A DNA stretch of 64,000 bases from Geosiphon pyriformis. Its lineage: Eukaryota > Glomeromycota > Glomeromycetes > Archaeosporales > Geosiphonaceae. Below are positions 20,769 through 32,551 of this stretch, one piece after another (position 1 is the first letter of the stretch; the number at the start of each line of letters is the position of its first letter). The notes beneath the pieces are model-generated. The model had not been told where the DNA came from and did not search any database. It worked only from the letters and a program-made list of their open reading frames with translations. The stretch lies in the NCBI GenBank assembly GCA_016748015.1, contig JAAOMT010000387.1, forward strand, positions 93,932 through 157,931, read 5' to 3'. Made by a program: the position numbers and the translations under genes.

Positions 20769-21713
20769 TGTTACTCATAAATATAGAAAGTATATTAGCA
20801 TATAAATTAGCCAATTATAGATAGATGTAGTAAATGTGGAATTCCAGGATTCCTCTCAAAGGAATTGCAGGATTCCAGGAATTGCAGAATTCTTATATGA
20901 GGAATTGCAAAATTCCAGAATTCCAGGATTCCTCTCAAAGAAATTGCAGAATTCCAAGAATTTCAGGATTCCTAACATAAAGAATTAAGGAATTGAGGAA
21001 TTTCAAATATGTATATATAGCAGTAGTATCAGAAGTTAAAAAATTAGTCAATGGGACTTAGAGTCAATTGATTTGCAAAGTTAATTAGACTCATAGAATT
21101 AATTAGACTTGCAAAATCATAATTATTAAAATTACAAAAAAAAAAAGAATCCTTTAGTGAGATCTCTCAGTTTTAGATTTAATCTAAGCAATCTTCCAAT
21201 TCTCAATCATCAAATAAATAATTATTTCATATCTCAATCCACTCTCCACTATTAACACTTCATGTTGATAGAAATTGATACTTAACCACGCTGAAACAAT
21301 AACTCTTGATCATGGCTATTAACGGGATACTAATCTACTAATTGCCTTGGCTTATTTCTTTATATTTCTTTATTTTCTTTATTTTCTGTGATTTTGTTAT
21401 TGTGTACTAACCAATTGATTAAAAGTGCTGATTACTGACATCAAAAATTGTCTGGTAAAAGACCCCTGCGAGTGGGTAGGACACATACAGAAAATACAGA
21501 TTACTTACCAGAGGATTGCCAGCCACCAAGCCAAGAAAAGAATTGACAGACTTGCGAGTTTGGGAAGCTATGGATAAACAACTATTGAATCTCTGTCTAT
21601 TATACAAAGAACTTATTTGAAAATACCTTCAGATTATTATCATTACCAATCGCCTTGAGCACCAAGTTATGGGTTTGTTATTTCATCAACACCCCAAATA
21701 ATTACCTGTAACA
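20769..21713 (+). repeat. NA-LTR 3' LTR
   Basis: This 945-bp copy ends ACCTGTAACA with an intact CA terminus. It differs from the left copy by transitions and several short indels. Confidence 0.9.
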
Positions 21714-21717
21714 ATGA

Positions 21718-23600
21718 CAAATGGATCTAAACAAATTCCAAACAAAATGACAAATGTTGCCAGACACAAGTGTGTTCTCAGCAACTAAAAAATGCTCACT
21801 GACACCAACAGACAAAGAAAATCAAGAGAGAGCAGCATCCACTCTAACATTGCTATGTACCCCAGAATGTTTCTTAATCTTGACCCAATAAACAGAAAAA
21901 TCCTTGTCATGAACCAAATTAAAAATCCTGCACCTCTCCAACCAACACAAGAAGTGGAAATCAGGCACAGATAATGACATTTCAGAAACGCATGCATCAA
22001 TAGCTGTCTGACTATTAGAATACAATACAACAGAACAAGAAGAAGGAATACACACCAAAGCCAAAGCAATGGCCTACAGTTCGGCCATAGTAGAAGACAA
22101 CAGCCCAAGAACCCTAATGTCAACACTCAAATTAATTGCAGAAAAATAAGCTGCCACTTCACTGGCTACATCAGCATGTCCATAATTCCTAACAGAACCA
22201 TCCATAAAAACCTCAAAAGAACCAGACCAGATCTTATGCAACCCATCTTGAACAACAAAAAACTCCTTGGTACCCAAAACGCTCAAACTAGAAGGACAAG
22301 CAGACTCCACAGAAATGGCCATAGAAGCACCCCTACCACAAAAAAACTCAGACACCACCTTAAACCAGTGGAGAACAGGACCCCTTGGATCCAGCCTCTT
22401 CTAATGCTGAAAAGTCTTCCAACTCATAACACACCATTTTTTATCAAACAGTTTATCACTAAAAGCCACACCAAACTGCTTCAATGAATGAACAGAATTG
22501 AGAAATAGAGACCCCCCCAGAATGGAAGACATAGGAAAGTGACCAGGACTATGGAATGCATTGGGCAAATTATTGGCCAAAAACAGCTCGTTATACAGAA
22601 AAATCTTAACCACACCAGCCAGAAAATTATTTACAGAACTAACACACAATTTAACAGGAAACTGTAAAGAGTTTAGAGGAGACCACTCCAGAATCTGCAA
22701 ATCAAGAAACCTATGCTCAAACAAATGTCCAAGAACACCAAAAGAATTGGAAAATAAGATCAAGACAGCCAACTTTCCTTTGGACTACACCTGCTCAAAA
22801 GATTTTAGGCCATACAAAGAAAAATGACACAAAGCCTCAGTGGAGAAATCATGAGGCAAACTAGCTTTGGACTTAAGATTTTTTCTCAACATCACATCCC
22901 ATTTGCAGCATACAGACGACAAAACAAAGCTGAACTGAGTGCGATAGCTGACAATAGGCTGCAAGACAGCCAACACCAAATATAAGAACTGTTTATCAGT
23001 GATAGCTTTTCTAAGAATCACATTAGTAAAAAAACAAACATTAGAATGTGCTTTGGCCAGACTTGGCTTTGAAAGCGCATTAGTAGATAAAAAAATCCTC
23101 AGATAACGATAAGCCTTACCCTTTTTAGCGATTAAAATGGGAAGACTACTAATACACAAAGAAGCAACCCTAACACCCTGATTGATTGGAATGACCACAG
23201 TCTTTTCATTATTAATAGAAATGTCATTAAGGGCAAAAAACTCACTTGCAATATCCAAAATATTCTGAGTAGCAGTTTGACAGTTCCCAACCCATATTGT
23301 ATCATCAACAAAAGCACCAGCCACAAAATAAGAAGAGAACCCACTGCTGCTCTCAATATGGTCTGACCTCGAAATGAACCTGAAATCTATCTGGTATCCA
23401 AAAAACTGTTCATGCCTTTTAACCTCACACAGAAGTGGGTCATAAAAAATTCTCCACAAAAGGGATGAGAAGACTTCACCCTGATCCAACCCATTATGCA
23501 TCACATAACCATTTAAAAGCCCAAAGTTCGTTATTATCCTGTTAACTCTATTCTCATAAATGTTACCAAAAAATGACACAAATCTTTTACACATTTTGAT
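21718..23600 (-). pseudogene. LINE-B ORF2 middle piece (RT palm to RNase H)
   Basis: This segment lies between the two LTR insertions. Reading leftward it has WHIKMCKRFVSFFGNIYENR, then GLDQGEVFSSLLWRIFYDPL and the catalytic palm box AGAFVDDTIWVG. After these come thumb/connection blocks (LPHDFSTEALCHFSLYGLKSFEQV) and RNase H (VFMDGSV, then TMAELQ-like, YSNSQTAIDAC, where LINE-C has SDSQ). An open run of 269 residues spans 22,785-23,594. It is the only copy here with both RT palm Asp residues. Nonsense codons separate the blocks at about 22,400, 22,785 and 22,060. Confidence 0.9.
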
Positions 23601-23604
23601 ATAC
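23601..23604. repeat. GYP-2 target-site duplication, left (ATAC)
   Basis: ATAC here pairs with ATGC at 33,567-33,570. Using ATGC, the joined LINE-B reads Thr-Leu-Trp-His-Ile-Lys-Met, the same length as its relatives (SLVRIKM), so the left copy carries one G to A change. Confidence 0.8.
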
Positions 23605-24619
23605 TGTTACTGAAGGTTTTTGGTCTCTTTTTTTGAATGTTGTAACTGTTTGTTGGTTGCAAATTCACGTTTTCTAGAAGTAGTTGAACCTCCAATAACT
23701 GAATTTATCTTCAAATTATTTCTTATAATTTGAACTGCTGGGCTTATAAGTGGAATGGCCAATTTCTTGCCAGTTACTTTATGTAGTTACGTTGTAGTAA
23801 ATGTCAACTCTTTCTCAGAAATTGCTTGTCTGAAAGCTTACTAAAAAAAATGTGTAGTTACTTTGCTGTAAAAGTCAACTTTTCTACAGAAATCTCATCT
23901 GTAGGCTACCTTAATGATTGTAATAAGAAAAGAAAAGAAAAATAAAAGAAATGTAAAAGAAATAGAATTCTGTTAAGAGAAACGTTTTCTATTCAGGCCT
24001 GGAGTCACTAACAGTTTACTAAAATTGGTAGCTAATCAATTTTGAAATGTTAGTTGGGTTTTGGGAATTTTCCAAGTGCAATAATTAAAAAATTTGGTTT
24101 TTTGAATTATTTGATATTTATTTCTTTCTGTGTGTATAGGAATGATTCTAAGTAATAAATCTAAAGTAAAATACATTTTCTTGAAGAGAAAAGCTCTTCT
24201 TTTATACAACTTGTTGTAGTACTAGTCTATGAACTTGCACTTTTTCTCTTTGTTCAAATTTTGGTAAACTAAAGATACATTTTGATGAACTACAAGTTAT
24301 TTCACTGAACTATTGATTAGTTTGGGTGAACTATTCATAATTTCGGCAAATTTCTGTAAATTTTGGCGAATTTCTTATAAATTTAGGCGAATTTCTGTAA
24401 ATTTCAGTGAATTTTAGAATGTTACAAAGTTCAGAGTATTGTGTAATTTGATCATCCTACTTTCTGTTATACTAATTAGATTATTTTAATTGAATCGTAA
24501 TATGTGATAATTGATTAAATAATAAATGATAATTTGAAATGATATTAATATACTAATTAATTATAGGAATTATAAGGGTAATTTCGTGCTAATTAATAGC
24601 TAAAATTCTACTGGTAACA
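23605..24619 (-). repeat. GYP-2 3' LTR (left copy)
   Basis: This 1,015-bp repeat begins TGTTACTGAAGG and ends CTGGTAACA on the plus strand. It is the same length as the right copy. The TTCGGCGAA-type array lies at 24,258-24,413. The TAG stop of ORF3 (24,600-24,602) lies inside it. Confidence 0.94.
24258..24413. repeat. TTCGGCGAA-type motif array in GYP-2 left LTR
   Basis: Eight or more decayed 9-mers can be read, including TTTGGTAAA, TTCACTGAA, TTCGGCAAA, TTTGGCGAA, TTAGGCGAA and TTCAGTGAA. They are about 20 bp apart. A matching array lies at 33,205-33,362 in the right LTR. Confidence 0.6.
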
Positions 24620-25307
24620 TAATCTCTTCCTCAAGACTGAACTCCATCAAAGTCCAAGCACTATCTGTGATATTGAGATAGTGATCCAAAATAATTGAAG
24701 TAATCTGGTCTGAAAATTGTTGAAATTTCAGTTCTATGAGCTTGCCAATATATTGAATTTTCATTGGTTGCAGTATTGAATTTTGTAGAACATTTTCACA
24801 AGTATTAAACAAATCATAAAGTTTAAAAGCTGCTCTAAGTTTGTAGTGAGTGTTTGTTGGTCCAGCTGCTGTTTTGAATTTATTGTGGATTTGTTTTTGT
24901 ATAGCTTCAGGAGTGAGATTTGTTGTTTCAAGTTCCAGTTTTCGTTCATAAAGTGTTTTTCCAATGTGAAAGTATTTATAGATAAGGGTGTGTTCATTGT
25001 TCTGTTCATTGAAAAGTGATAGAAGTTTTTGTTGCATTGTATCATTTGGTGAAATGTCAATAGGGACAATTAAAAGATTTTTTTCCAGTGCTTGTTTCAA
25101 AAGTCTTGGTAACCTATTTTCAGAGTAACTACTTGTTTTTTTTTTATAGGGGTGATAGTTCTGTGAATGATTTGCTACTGGGGCTGTGGTTTTCTTCTAA
25201 ATGTAATTAATTTGACTTCCATTAATCATTATGGATAAGTCAGGAAGTATTTTCAAAGCTAACATTAACTTTTGGGATATTTGTTGAATATTTCGAGGAA
25301 TAATCAT
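24600..25307 (-). pseudogene. GYP-2 ORF3, unknown accessory protein overlapping PPT and LTR
   Basis: This is the homologue of GYP-1 ORF3 and I do not recognise its family. The ATG is at 25,305-25,307 (MIIPRNIQQISQKLMLALK), 136 bp after the integrase stop. One stop at about 25,195-25,200 breaks it, and the last 166 codons (25,100-24,600) are open. The C-terminus, EFSLEEEIMLPVEF then TAG, is encoded by the polypurine tract (Glu-Glu-Glu-Ile) and the LTR start. The conserved core includes HIGKTLYERKLELE and a run with KLYDLFNTCENVLQ and YIGKLIELKFQQFSDQ, which looks helical. There is no transmembrane segment or Cys cluster. Parallels with nef-like genes are positional only. Confidence 0.72.
24622..24635 (-). 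other. GYP-2 polypurine tract
   Basis: CTTGAGGAAGAGAT on the minus strand lies two bases upstream of the 3' LTR terminus TGTTACC. It is also translated in ORF3. Confidence 0.8.
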
Positions 25308-25442
25308 GATAAAATTGACTAATTATGACAAGAGAGAATAAAAAAAATTATTTTTGAGATATGGAGTTTTTTATTTGTTTTTGGGTTTGGGTGTTTTTGT
25401 AATTTATTTACTATTTTTGTCTTTGTGTTTTTATTGTAAAAT

Positions 25443-26980
25443 TTAAGTGTTCAAGTTTGGTTGTTGTTTTATTATAATTATTGGTTCTAAATTTCGGAGA
25501 ATATCTTCAGAATTAATTAAAAAGGAATGTGTACCAATTTGTGGAATTAATGGTTCAGGATTGTTTCTGAAATAATAGTATTTCAATCTGTCTCTATGTA
25601 CAACTTTTGCTAGTATTTTGTCATCAAGTTTTAACTTGTATAATCTATTGCCTAGAATTTCGTGAATATAAAATGGTCCATCCCATTTGTTTTCAAATTT
25701 CCCACTCCATTGTTTTTTAGCCTTAGTTCTGTGTAAGAGAACTTTATTTCTAACTTTAAATTCATTGATAATAAGTGGTAATTTGTTGTCATGTCTTTCT
25801 TTTTGTTAAGCTTGAGAATGTTTAATATGAGTTGCTGCTATTCTTTTTTTTCCTTCCAGTGTACTAAGAAGAGTGTAGGCTCTTCTTTGGAGTGTTTCTT
25901 GAAAGTTTTCTTTATTGATTGGTTGTACTAGGTATGTTTCTACTGTGAAGTTAATTGGTAATGTTGCTGTCCTTCCATAAGTAAGATCAAATGGTGTGTG
26001 TTTCGTAGTATTTTGTTTTAGTGTTCTGTATGCTAGTAACACTGATAGAATAAAGATATCTTATTCCTGCTCAAAGTCTGTTGAGACTTTGGCTAGAGAT
26101 TCACACAATGTTCTGTTAAAACATTCTACAAGTCTATTTGTTTGAGAGTGATAAAGTGATGATAGAGGTCTTTTGACATTAAACCATTCACAAATTTCTT
26201 GTATCAAGTTGTTCACAAAATGTGTTTCTTGATCAGATAAAAGTTCAATTGGGCATCCATGTCTACAAATAATGTCTTCATAAATAAAATTTGCTACTGA
26301 TTTTGCATCTGCTCTTTGGATGGTTCTAGTTTTAGGCCATTTGGTAAGATAATCTACTGCAACTGCAATATAACAATTTCTTTGAGTTGTGATAGGTAAT
26401 GGTTCGACTAAATCAATTCCAACTCTGTTAAAAGATTGTCCAACTTTGATTGGATTTAAAGATTCTGTGGGACAAGTTCCTCCTCTTCTTTGACAATTAT
26501 CACAAAATTCTATATATTGTCAAATGTCTTTTTGCATGTGAGGCCAAAAATAATGTTCAAGAGTTCTTTGAATTGTTCCATCTCTTCCCAAGTGTGTTGA
26601 AGAAGGATCTGTGTGCATGTTGTATAGAATTGTTTTTTTTTTATTTTCCTGTACTAATCTGAGTGGTTGGTTTGGGTTTTTATGATTTTTGTAATATATT
26701 TTGTTATAATGTATAAAATATTGTTTGGATTGGTGTTGTAATTAATGTTTTTCACTTGGAGACCAATTTTCCAGCATGGTGAGAGTCTCCAAATAGTTTT
26801 TGATGTTGTTGTAGTTTTCTGGATCTATTGTTGTTAATCTTGTTGTTTGTTCTACTGTTAAGTTTGTTGGTGTTGATGTTGGTATTAATATTGTCTCATT
26901 CTTGAGAGACTATTAACATTGGTGTGTAGTTTTCCTGGTTTGTGATGTACAATGTATCTGTAGTCTGCTAGGAAGTCATT
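25443..26980 (-). pseudogene. GYP-2 integrase region
   Basis: The zinc domain keeps its first His here (MHTDPSSTHLG...CDNCQRR), which GYP-1 lost. The catalytic core shows Asp in VGIDLVEPLP, Asp in ELLSDQETHF and Glu in TNRLVECFNRTL, so D-D-E is complete. The LLAYRTLKQNTTKHTPFDLTYGR block is open at 25,806-26,042. The GPY/F module reads KWDGPFYIHEILGNRLYKL. The region ends PNLNT with TAA at 25,443-25,445. Nonsense codons lie near 25,806, 26,063 and 26,520. It is in a different frame from the RT, unlike GYP-1. Confidence 0.87.
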
Positions 26981-26983
26981 CCA

Positions 26984-28315
26984 TCAAGACTGTTTGGCAC
27001 TTTGTTCAGTTTTTTTTTTATTAAGCCATTTGAGGCCAATATTGTTAGTTATTATGTCAAATTCTTTTCCATTCTTCAGATATTGTTGAAAGTATTTGAG
27101 AGTCCAGATGACTGCAGTGGCTTCCAATTCAGTTGAGCCATATTTGAGTTCTGTTGGCTTGAGTGTTCTGCTGGCATAGGCAATAACTTGTTCCTGGCCA
27201 TTTTTATCCAATTGTGATAAGATGGTACCAAATGCTATGTGTGAAGCATCAGTGGCTAATTGGAATCGTTTATTGAAGTCTAAGTAAGCAAGAACTGGGG
27301 CTGTTGTCAATTTTGTTTTGAGAGTTTCAAAAAGTTTTTGTTGTTCTTCAGTCTATTTGTATAGTACGTTTTTGTTGATAAGATAATTGAGTGGTTTGGT
27401 AATTTCTGAAAATCCTTTTATGAATTTTTGATAGTAAGAGGCTAATCCTACAAATTCTCTTAGTTCTGTAGTATTTCTGGAAGTTTGAAAGTTTTTGACA
27501 GCACTGATTGTTCCTGGATTTGGTTTGACTGCATCTTTACTAATTATGTGTCCAAGAAAGATCAAGCTTGTTTTTCCAAAATGACATTTCTCAATGTTTA
27601 ACTTTAATCCTGCTTTCTGTAATTTTTGAAAAACTTCTCGCAGGTGAATGAGATGAGTCTTAAAGCTTGGTGAGTATACATTAGTGTTATCAAGATAGAC
27701 AACTACTAATTACCACAAGAGTCCTTCATATATCATATTCATGAGTTGCTGAAATGCTAGTGTATTGCAGAGTTTAAAAGGCATAACATTAAACTCATAA
27801 TTTCTTCCCTGGGTGGTAAATGCTGTTTTGGATCTGTCTTTTGGATTCATTTCGACTTGTCAGTATCCACTTTCCAAGTCTAGAGTTGAGAAGAACTTGG
27901 CTTTTCCTAGAGCATCTAGCATGTCATCAATTCTTGGAAGAGGGTAGGCATCTCCAATTGTCACACTGTTCAATTGGCAATAGTTAACACAAAATCTGAT
28001 TTTTCCATTTTTTTTTTTGACCAGGACTACTGGTGAAGCCCAAAGACTTCTTGATGATTGAATCAATCCGTTATTGAGCATTCTCTAGACTTCTTCTCTG
28101 ATGAATTGGTGGCTGGCTGGTGGCACTCTGTAAGTTTGCTGTCGTTTTGGTAGAGCATCTCCTGTATGGATCTGATGTTGAACTATATCCATTTTTCCCA
28201 GGTCATTGTTGTCTTTTGCAAATATATCTGCAAATTCAGCTATCAATTGTTTCAATTGTTTTTGTTGTTGAGGTTCTAAGAGACTCATGTTGATTTGAAA
28301 GAGTTTTTTTTCCAA
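26984..28315 (-). pseudogene. GYP-2 reverse transcriptase and RNase H
   Basis: Open segments at 27,860-28,081, 27,353-27,565 and 26,984-27,310 give the RT fingers ([21 protein letters not shown]), then YLDNTNVYS at 27,686-27,697. The thumb (FVGLASYYQKFIKGF) and an RNase H follow, with LATDASHIAFGTILSQ and STELEATAVIWTLKYFQ. The RT box has lost its second Asp (GAC to AAC). RNase H looks intact in its first two acidic residues. Nonsense codons come from Arg and Trp codons, for example at 28,083-28,085. Confidence 0.9.
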
Positions 28316-28499
28316 AAAGTGGTGGTTTTCAGTAGTGGAAATAATATTTGGATTTGGGAGTAGTATGTGCCTTACAATTTCGATGAAATTAGAGACAATT
28401 TAAGGGTTTTTATCTTGAAAAATATTGCTGTGTATGATTCCAATTTCTAGTTTGTTTAATAAGATAATAGGATAATTATTGGAGTTGTAGAATGTAACT

Positions 28500-29332
28500 C
28501 AAAATTTTTTCATTCTTTTGGGAATATAAACGTTTAGGATTGAGATTTCATGCTTCAAACAGATTTGTTCATTGGATTTAAAGATTTGTTGTGTAGTGGT
28601 GGGTTTTGAACAAGTATAAATTTTGTGATGTTCTTCAAAAGATGAAATGGTAATTGGCTAAGGAAGTTGAAGAATCTGGTGAGATTCATTTTGTGTATTT
28701 AGAGCTATGTTTACTGGAACTGTAAATCGTCCAGTTAAACCAAAACCTTAAGTTCCTTTTTCACTTTTTCCTAATTGTTCTCTGTTGTTTACTGATTGTA
28801 AACCCGAAATGTTGATTAAGGATAAGTAAATTGCTTGAGCAATTTTTTCAGCATGTTCAATCTTGAATGGTTTGTCTGTTTCATTTTATAACATGATAGT
28901 AATGTCTCCAGTGTATTCTGCATCTATAATTCCTCCTCTAATATTGATTCTTTTGCTTGCCAATGATGATCTGGAGGCAATTTGAACTATTGCTCTTGGT
29001 AGTATTTCAAGAGCAATTTTGAGATTGATTTTTGTTAAGGACTTTAGTTGGAGAACCAAAGTATCTTTTCCTGGGTATCTTAGGTCATATTCAGTATCAA
29101 TTTCGTGTGCTTTTTCTGGTCTGATTCCTTGGCCATGGTTGTCAAAATATTTAAGTTGTAGAGGTGGTTGCTTTTTAAGAAGATAGATGGGGGTGGTTGG
29201 TAGTTCTTCTACTAGTTCAGATATTCCAAATTCGATTTCATTTTCATCATTCTCATCTGGCAGAAGAATGCTAAGAGCATAACATTTTAAATACCATTGG
29301 TTATCACAAGACATAACACATTCTTCACACAA
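28500..29332 (-). pseudogene. GYP-2 dUTPase domain
   Basis: The motifs are KAHEIDTEYDLRYPG (motif 1, where GYP-1 has DAGYDL), ASRSSLASKRINIRGG (motif 2 intact), GGIIDAEYTGDITIML (motif 3), KIAQAIYLSL (motif 4) and a damaged motif 5 (GFGLTGRF, Ser to Leu). An open frame covers 28,886-29,332 and a TAA follows motif 3. Comparison with GYP-1 shows that both copies descend from an element with a complete dUTPase, since each keeps motifs the other has lost. Confidence 0.9.
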
Positions 29333-29353
29333 TTGAATGTTTATTTGCTCTAA

Positions 29354-30073
29354 TCATTGAATTTGAGCTTCTTTGGTCGGATATGTGTGGCTTGCAATTT
29401 GGTGATAGGTTTCTACTTTATCTTTATAATCAAATCCAGCTAATTCCATGGTATACTCAATATATTCAGCTTCTTTCATTTGGTGGACATCTTCTTGGGT
29501 GGCTTTATTAATCAATGCCATTGCTAGGTCAAAAATCATTTTAGCATCATAAGGGTAGTGGTAAAGTTTATTGAAAGCACTGTTGTATGCTGCATCAAAT
29601 AGTGTTCTTCTTCTGACTTTTTCCGAAATTGATAGAGCATATTGACAGGTTTGATCACATACTTCTTCTTTTATTGCTACATCAATCCAATTGCATTCTT
29701 CTGATAGCATTTTTTCATATGTAAGACAAGATGTGTTGTCCCATTTTCCACTTCTTTTTGGAGATCCAAATTGTTCTTTATGGCATGCTTTGCAAAAGTA
29801 ACAGGTACGAGTTTCATATTCCTCTTCTGGAGAAATACATGCTCCCATTGATGAAAGTTTTTTGTTGCAATCTTTGCATTTGAGTGGAATATAGGGTGGT
29901 TGTTTCCGTGGTTCTGGTGTAGAATATTTAACTTTCTTTTATTCTCTTGATTCTTTAAAAATCTTTTGTTTTGTTTCCTCAGCCCAATTGGATGGTAATC
30001 CAAGAGCCATGTAGGTTTTAGTAAGTGGTATTTTTTTCTCTTCTTCAAATTCAAATACTGGGGCTTTTTTTGA
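29354..30073 (-). pseudogene. GYP-2 Cys-rich region
   Basis: The open frame 29,354-29,848 begins MGACISPEEEYETRTCYFC and contains CYFCKACHK, SCLTYEKMLSEEC (one Cys lost relative to GYP-1), CDQTCQYALS and a helical KEAEYIEYTMELAGFDY stretch. It joins the protease at the right and the dUTPase at the left in one frame. No similarity to a known fold is evident to me. Confidence 0.6.
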
Positions 30074-30805
30074 TCATTTGTTAAAAGTACCACAAGTTGC
30101 AGGTACTATGGTATATTGTCCTTGGTATGAAATTTTAAGTTCTTGAGTTTTCCAGTTCAGGTTTGCATTGGCCTTGAGAAGCCAATCATTTTTGACTAGA
30201 GCTTGGTATTGGGGTGCATCCATAACAAGAACTTTAACTGGAATGGTGATTCCATTAATTGTAAAGAGGAAATCATCAATTTCTCTTACTGGAGTCTTCT
30301 TTATATCATCAGCTGTGACAATAACTGTTTGAGCTGGTCTGTCTATGTTTTGTTTGAGTTGTTGCATTAGCTGATAAGTGATAATACTTCCAGCCAATCC
30401 ACTATCTAAGATTAAGTGAATGGGTTTTTCTTTCACTGTAGCTTCTGTGTACATAGCAGTAATTGCTTTCTGTTTATTGACTGCTGTATTACTAAGCAGA
30501 AATGGTGATTTATTTGCTTCAAATTCAAATGGAAATATGTCTGACAAATTGGCATTTTGGGCAATTTGAGCTGATGGAATGATATGGTTAGAAGGGTTTG
30601 ATCTTGGTGCTGCAACTTCACCTTCAAAAAGTGCAGTTTGTTGAAAATCCGATTCCTCTGGTATTGTAAGATAACTGGGTTGAGTGTGATAGTGATTGGG
30701 TTTTTGCTGACCAGAATTTCGGAGAACCAACTGGTTATTTGGATTGATTCTGTTGTGGTTACTCTGCAATTGATTTTGGGGTGTGAATTGGTTATATTGA
30801 ACCAA
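30074..30805 (-). pseudogene. GYP-2 Gag C-terminus and aspartic protease (open, 243 codons)
   Basis: This open frame starts inside the Gag tail (NHNRINPNNQLVLRNSG) and runs without a stop into the protease. It therefore shows directly that Gag and protease form one ORF in this family. The catalytic triad is in IHLILDSGLAGSIITYQL. The later block VLVMDAPQYQALVKNDWLL is conserved with GYP-1. The frame ends at a TGA after PATCGTFNK, where GYP-1 reads Cys, followed by the Cys-rich region. Confidence 0.85.
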
Positions 30806-32506
30806 TCTTCTTGCTGGTACTTGATATTGTTGAGTGGATGGTGTCTGATATGACTGAATTGGTAAAGGTTGCTAATATTGTTGCTGTATTGGTTGTGGAA
30901 CTGGTGGATAGTAACTGTTTTGATTTTGTGGTCTTGGTGAATAATAGGTTGGTGGTAGAGATTAGTAATAGAATTGTTGTGGTGAAGAGTAACGTTGATT
31001 ATTCCTGTTTTGTTGGTCTCTTTGTAATTTCCTACAATTTCGTTTCCAGTGTCCTGGAATTCCACAATAATGACAATTTTGAGGTTGGTTGTTGAATGGT
31101 GATCCAAAATTGTTTTGGTTGTATCATTGTGGAGATTGATATCTTTGTAATTGTTGTTGCTGTTGTTGTTGGTTTGTGAAGTAGCTTTCAATCTTTTTTG
31201 TGAGTTGGTCTATCTTCTCTTCAGCTGCTGAGCTGGTTTCTCCAATTGCAAGGTTTACAAACTTGGTGTGATTTGCTTCTTCTATTGCCATTTCATAGCT
31301 CTTTGCATGTCTAATAGCAGTTGCTAAGTCTGCTGGAGCATGTGGACAGACTTTCTTAATCAGTTTGTTTTTTAACTCTGCTATAAACTGATTCAGAATT
31401 TGAGCATCAGAATAGTAGTCATTGGTTTCCAATTGTTGAATTCGTCTGAGAAGTTTGTTAAATCTTCCAAAATAGGTCATAACAGTTTCAGATGTTTCTT
31501 ATTTGATATTGCGAAAGTGGTTTCTGAGAGTAATAGAGGTATTGTTGTCAGTAAATTGTTGTAGAAAAGCATCTTTGAATGCTTGCCAGTTTTCAAATGG
31601 TTCTTCTAAGTTTTCAAACCATTCTCCTGCTGTTCCTTGGAGAAAGTAGGGAATTGCTTTGAGCATTCTTGCTGCAATTCAACCATTTGCATCTTCTGTT
31701 TTTTGAACTTTGTCAAGCCATTCTTGAGAGCTGGTATTATTGTCTTCACCAGTGAATTCTGGGATTTTTGCAATGTAAGCAGTTGCCATTTCTTTTTTGT
31801 TTTCTGTAATTTTTTCTGGTTCTGATTTAGTTTCTTCACTTTCTAAGCTGTCTGAGTGATTACTTTCATTTTTCTGTAAGTAATCAATAATATTGGCACT
31901 TGTTGATATTGGTTCCTGTTGTTGAGTAGAATTTTTAGGTAACTAAAAATCTTCTGGTCTGAAGAAACGGTTAAGTGGTGAACTTGGTATTTGTAGTTAA
32001 ACAAGTAAAATTAAAAATAGTGTAATAGAAAGTGGTAATTTAACACTGGTTCCTTGTTCAGGTGTTTGCAAGTGTTTGGCAGTTGTCTTTTGTAGTGTTG
32101 AAGTGTTTGGAGTGGTTTTTGAGTATTGCTTCAATCTTTGTTTGCCTTTGTTGCTTGTTTCGGTCTCTGATTCAAAGTCAAAAGAGTATTTAAACTGTAC
32201 TGGGTATTTTTTTTCACAATACTCAATAATATTAAAATTAAGTTCTTGGAAGTAGGTAGCAAGTGTTTCACTGTTCAGGTTTTCTGTTCTCAATTGTGAA
32301 TAGTACACTAAATTATTGTAAAGGTTGCTTCTAACTTCTGAAATGTTGTAATTTCCAAAAAGATAATTGTTGATGCAGTTTTTAATGTATTGGTATACTG
32401 ATTTCTTGACAACTTCAATTCCGTCTGAAATGTTGAATCTTTGCTTGCAGTGGGTGTAAATTGACTGGTAATACTCTAAAGTTGCTGTGTCTGGTATGGT
32501 TGCCAC
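30806..32506 (-). pseudogene. GYP-2 Gag (broken)
   Basis: The start MATIPDTATLEYYQS and the first 169 codons (31,997-32,506) are open and nearly identical to GYP-1 Gag. Stops follow at 31,994-31,996, about 31,945, 31,500 and 31,122. The central gag fold (WFENLEEPFENWQAFKDAFLQQF) and the zinc knuckle CHYCGIPGHWKRNC near 31,050 are intact. The tail is Gln/Pro-rich. Confidence 0.87.
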
Positions 32507-32535
32507 TTTGAATTTGTTGTTGCTGTGTTATTTCT

Positions 32536-32549
32536 GTGGAAGAGCACCA
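32536..32549 (-). other. GYP-2 primer-binding site
   Basis: TGGTGCTCTTCCAC on the minus strand begins two bases after the terminal CA of the 5' LTR. It implies a primer tRNA whose 3' end is ...GAGCACCA; the isotype is not assigned. Confidence 0.75.
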
Positions 32550-32551
32550 AA

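Larger units (their letters stand above)
18641..21713 (+). mobile_element. NA-LTR, non-autonomous LTR retrotransposon
   Basis: Two LTRs (892 and 945 bp) flank an internal region of only 1,236 bp with no gag or pol. The structural signals are complete: TGTTAC...GTAACA ends, a PBS TGGTGCTCT two bases after the left LTR, a polypurine tract AAAGGAGGGAA before the right LTR, and a perfect 4-bp target duplication ATGA. The element is transcribed rightward, antisense to LINE-B. The PBS core is the same as in GYP-2, which suggests mobilisation in trans by that family (inference). The internal part holds tandem 86-bp repeats. It is comparable to TRIM/LARD elements in design. Confidence 0.9.

Noticed and set aside
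30433-31191. 252-codon minus-strand open frame rich in Asn, His and Ile
   Set aside because: It overlaps GYP-2 Gag tail and protease in another frame; the Gag frame carries the CCHC knuckle and DSG site and is conserved with GYP-1.
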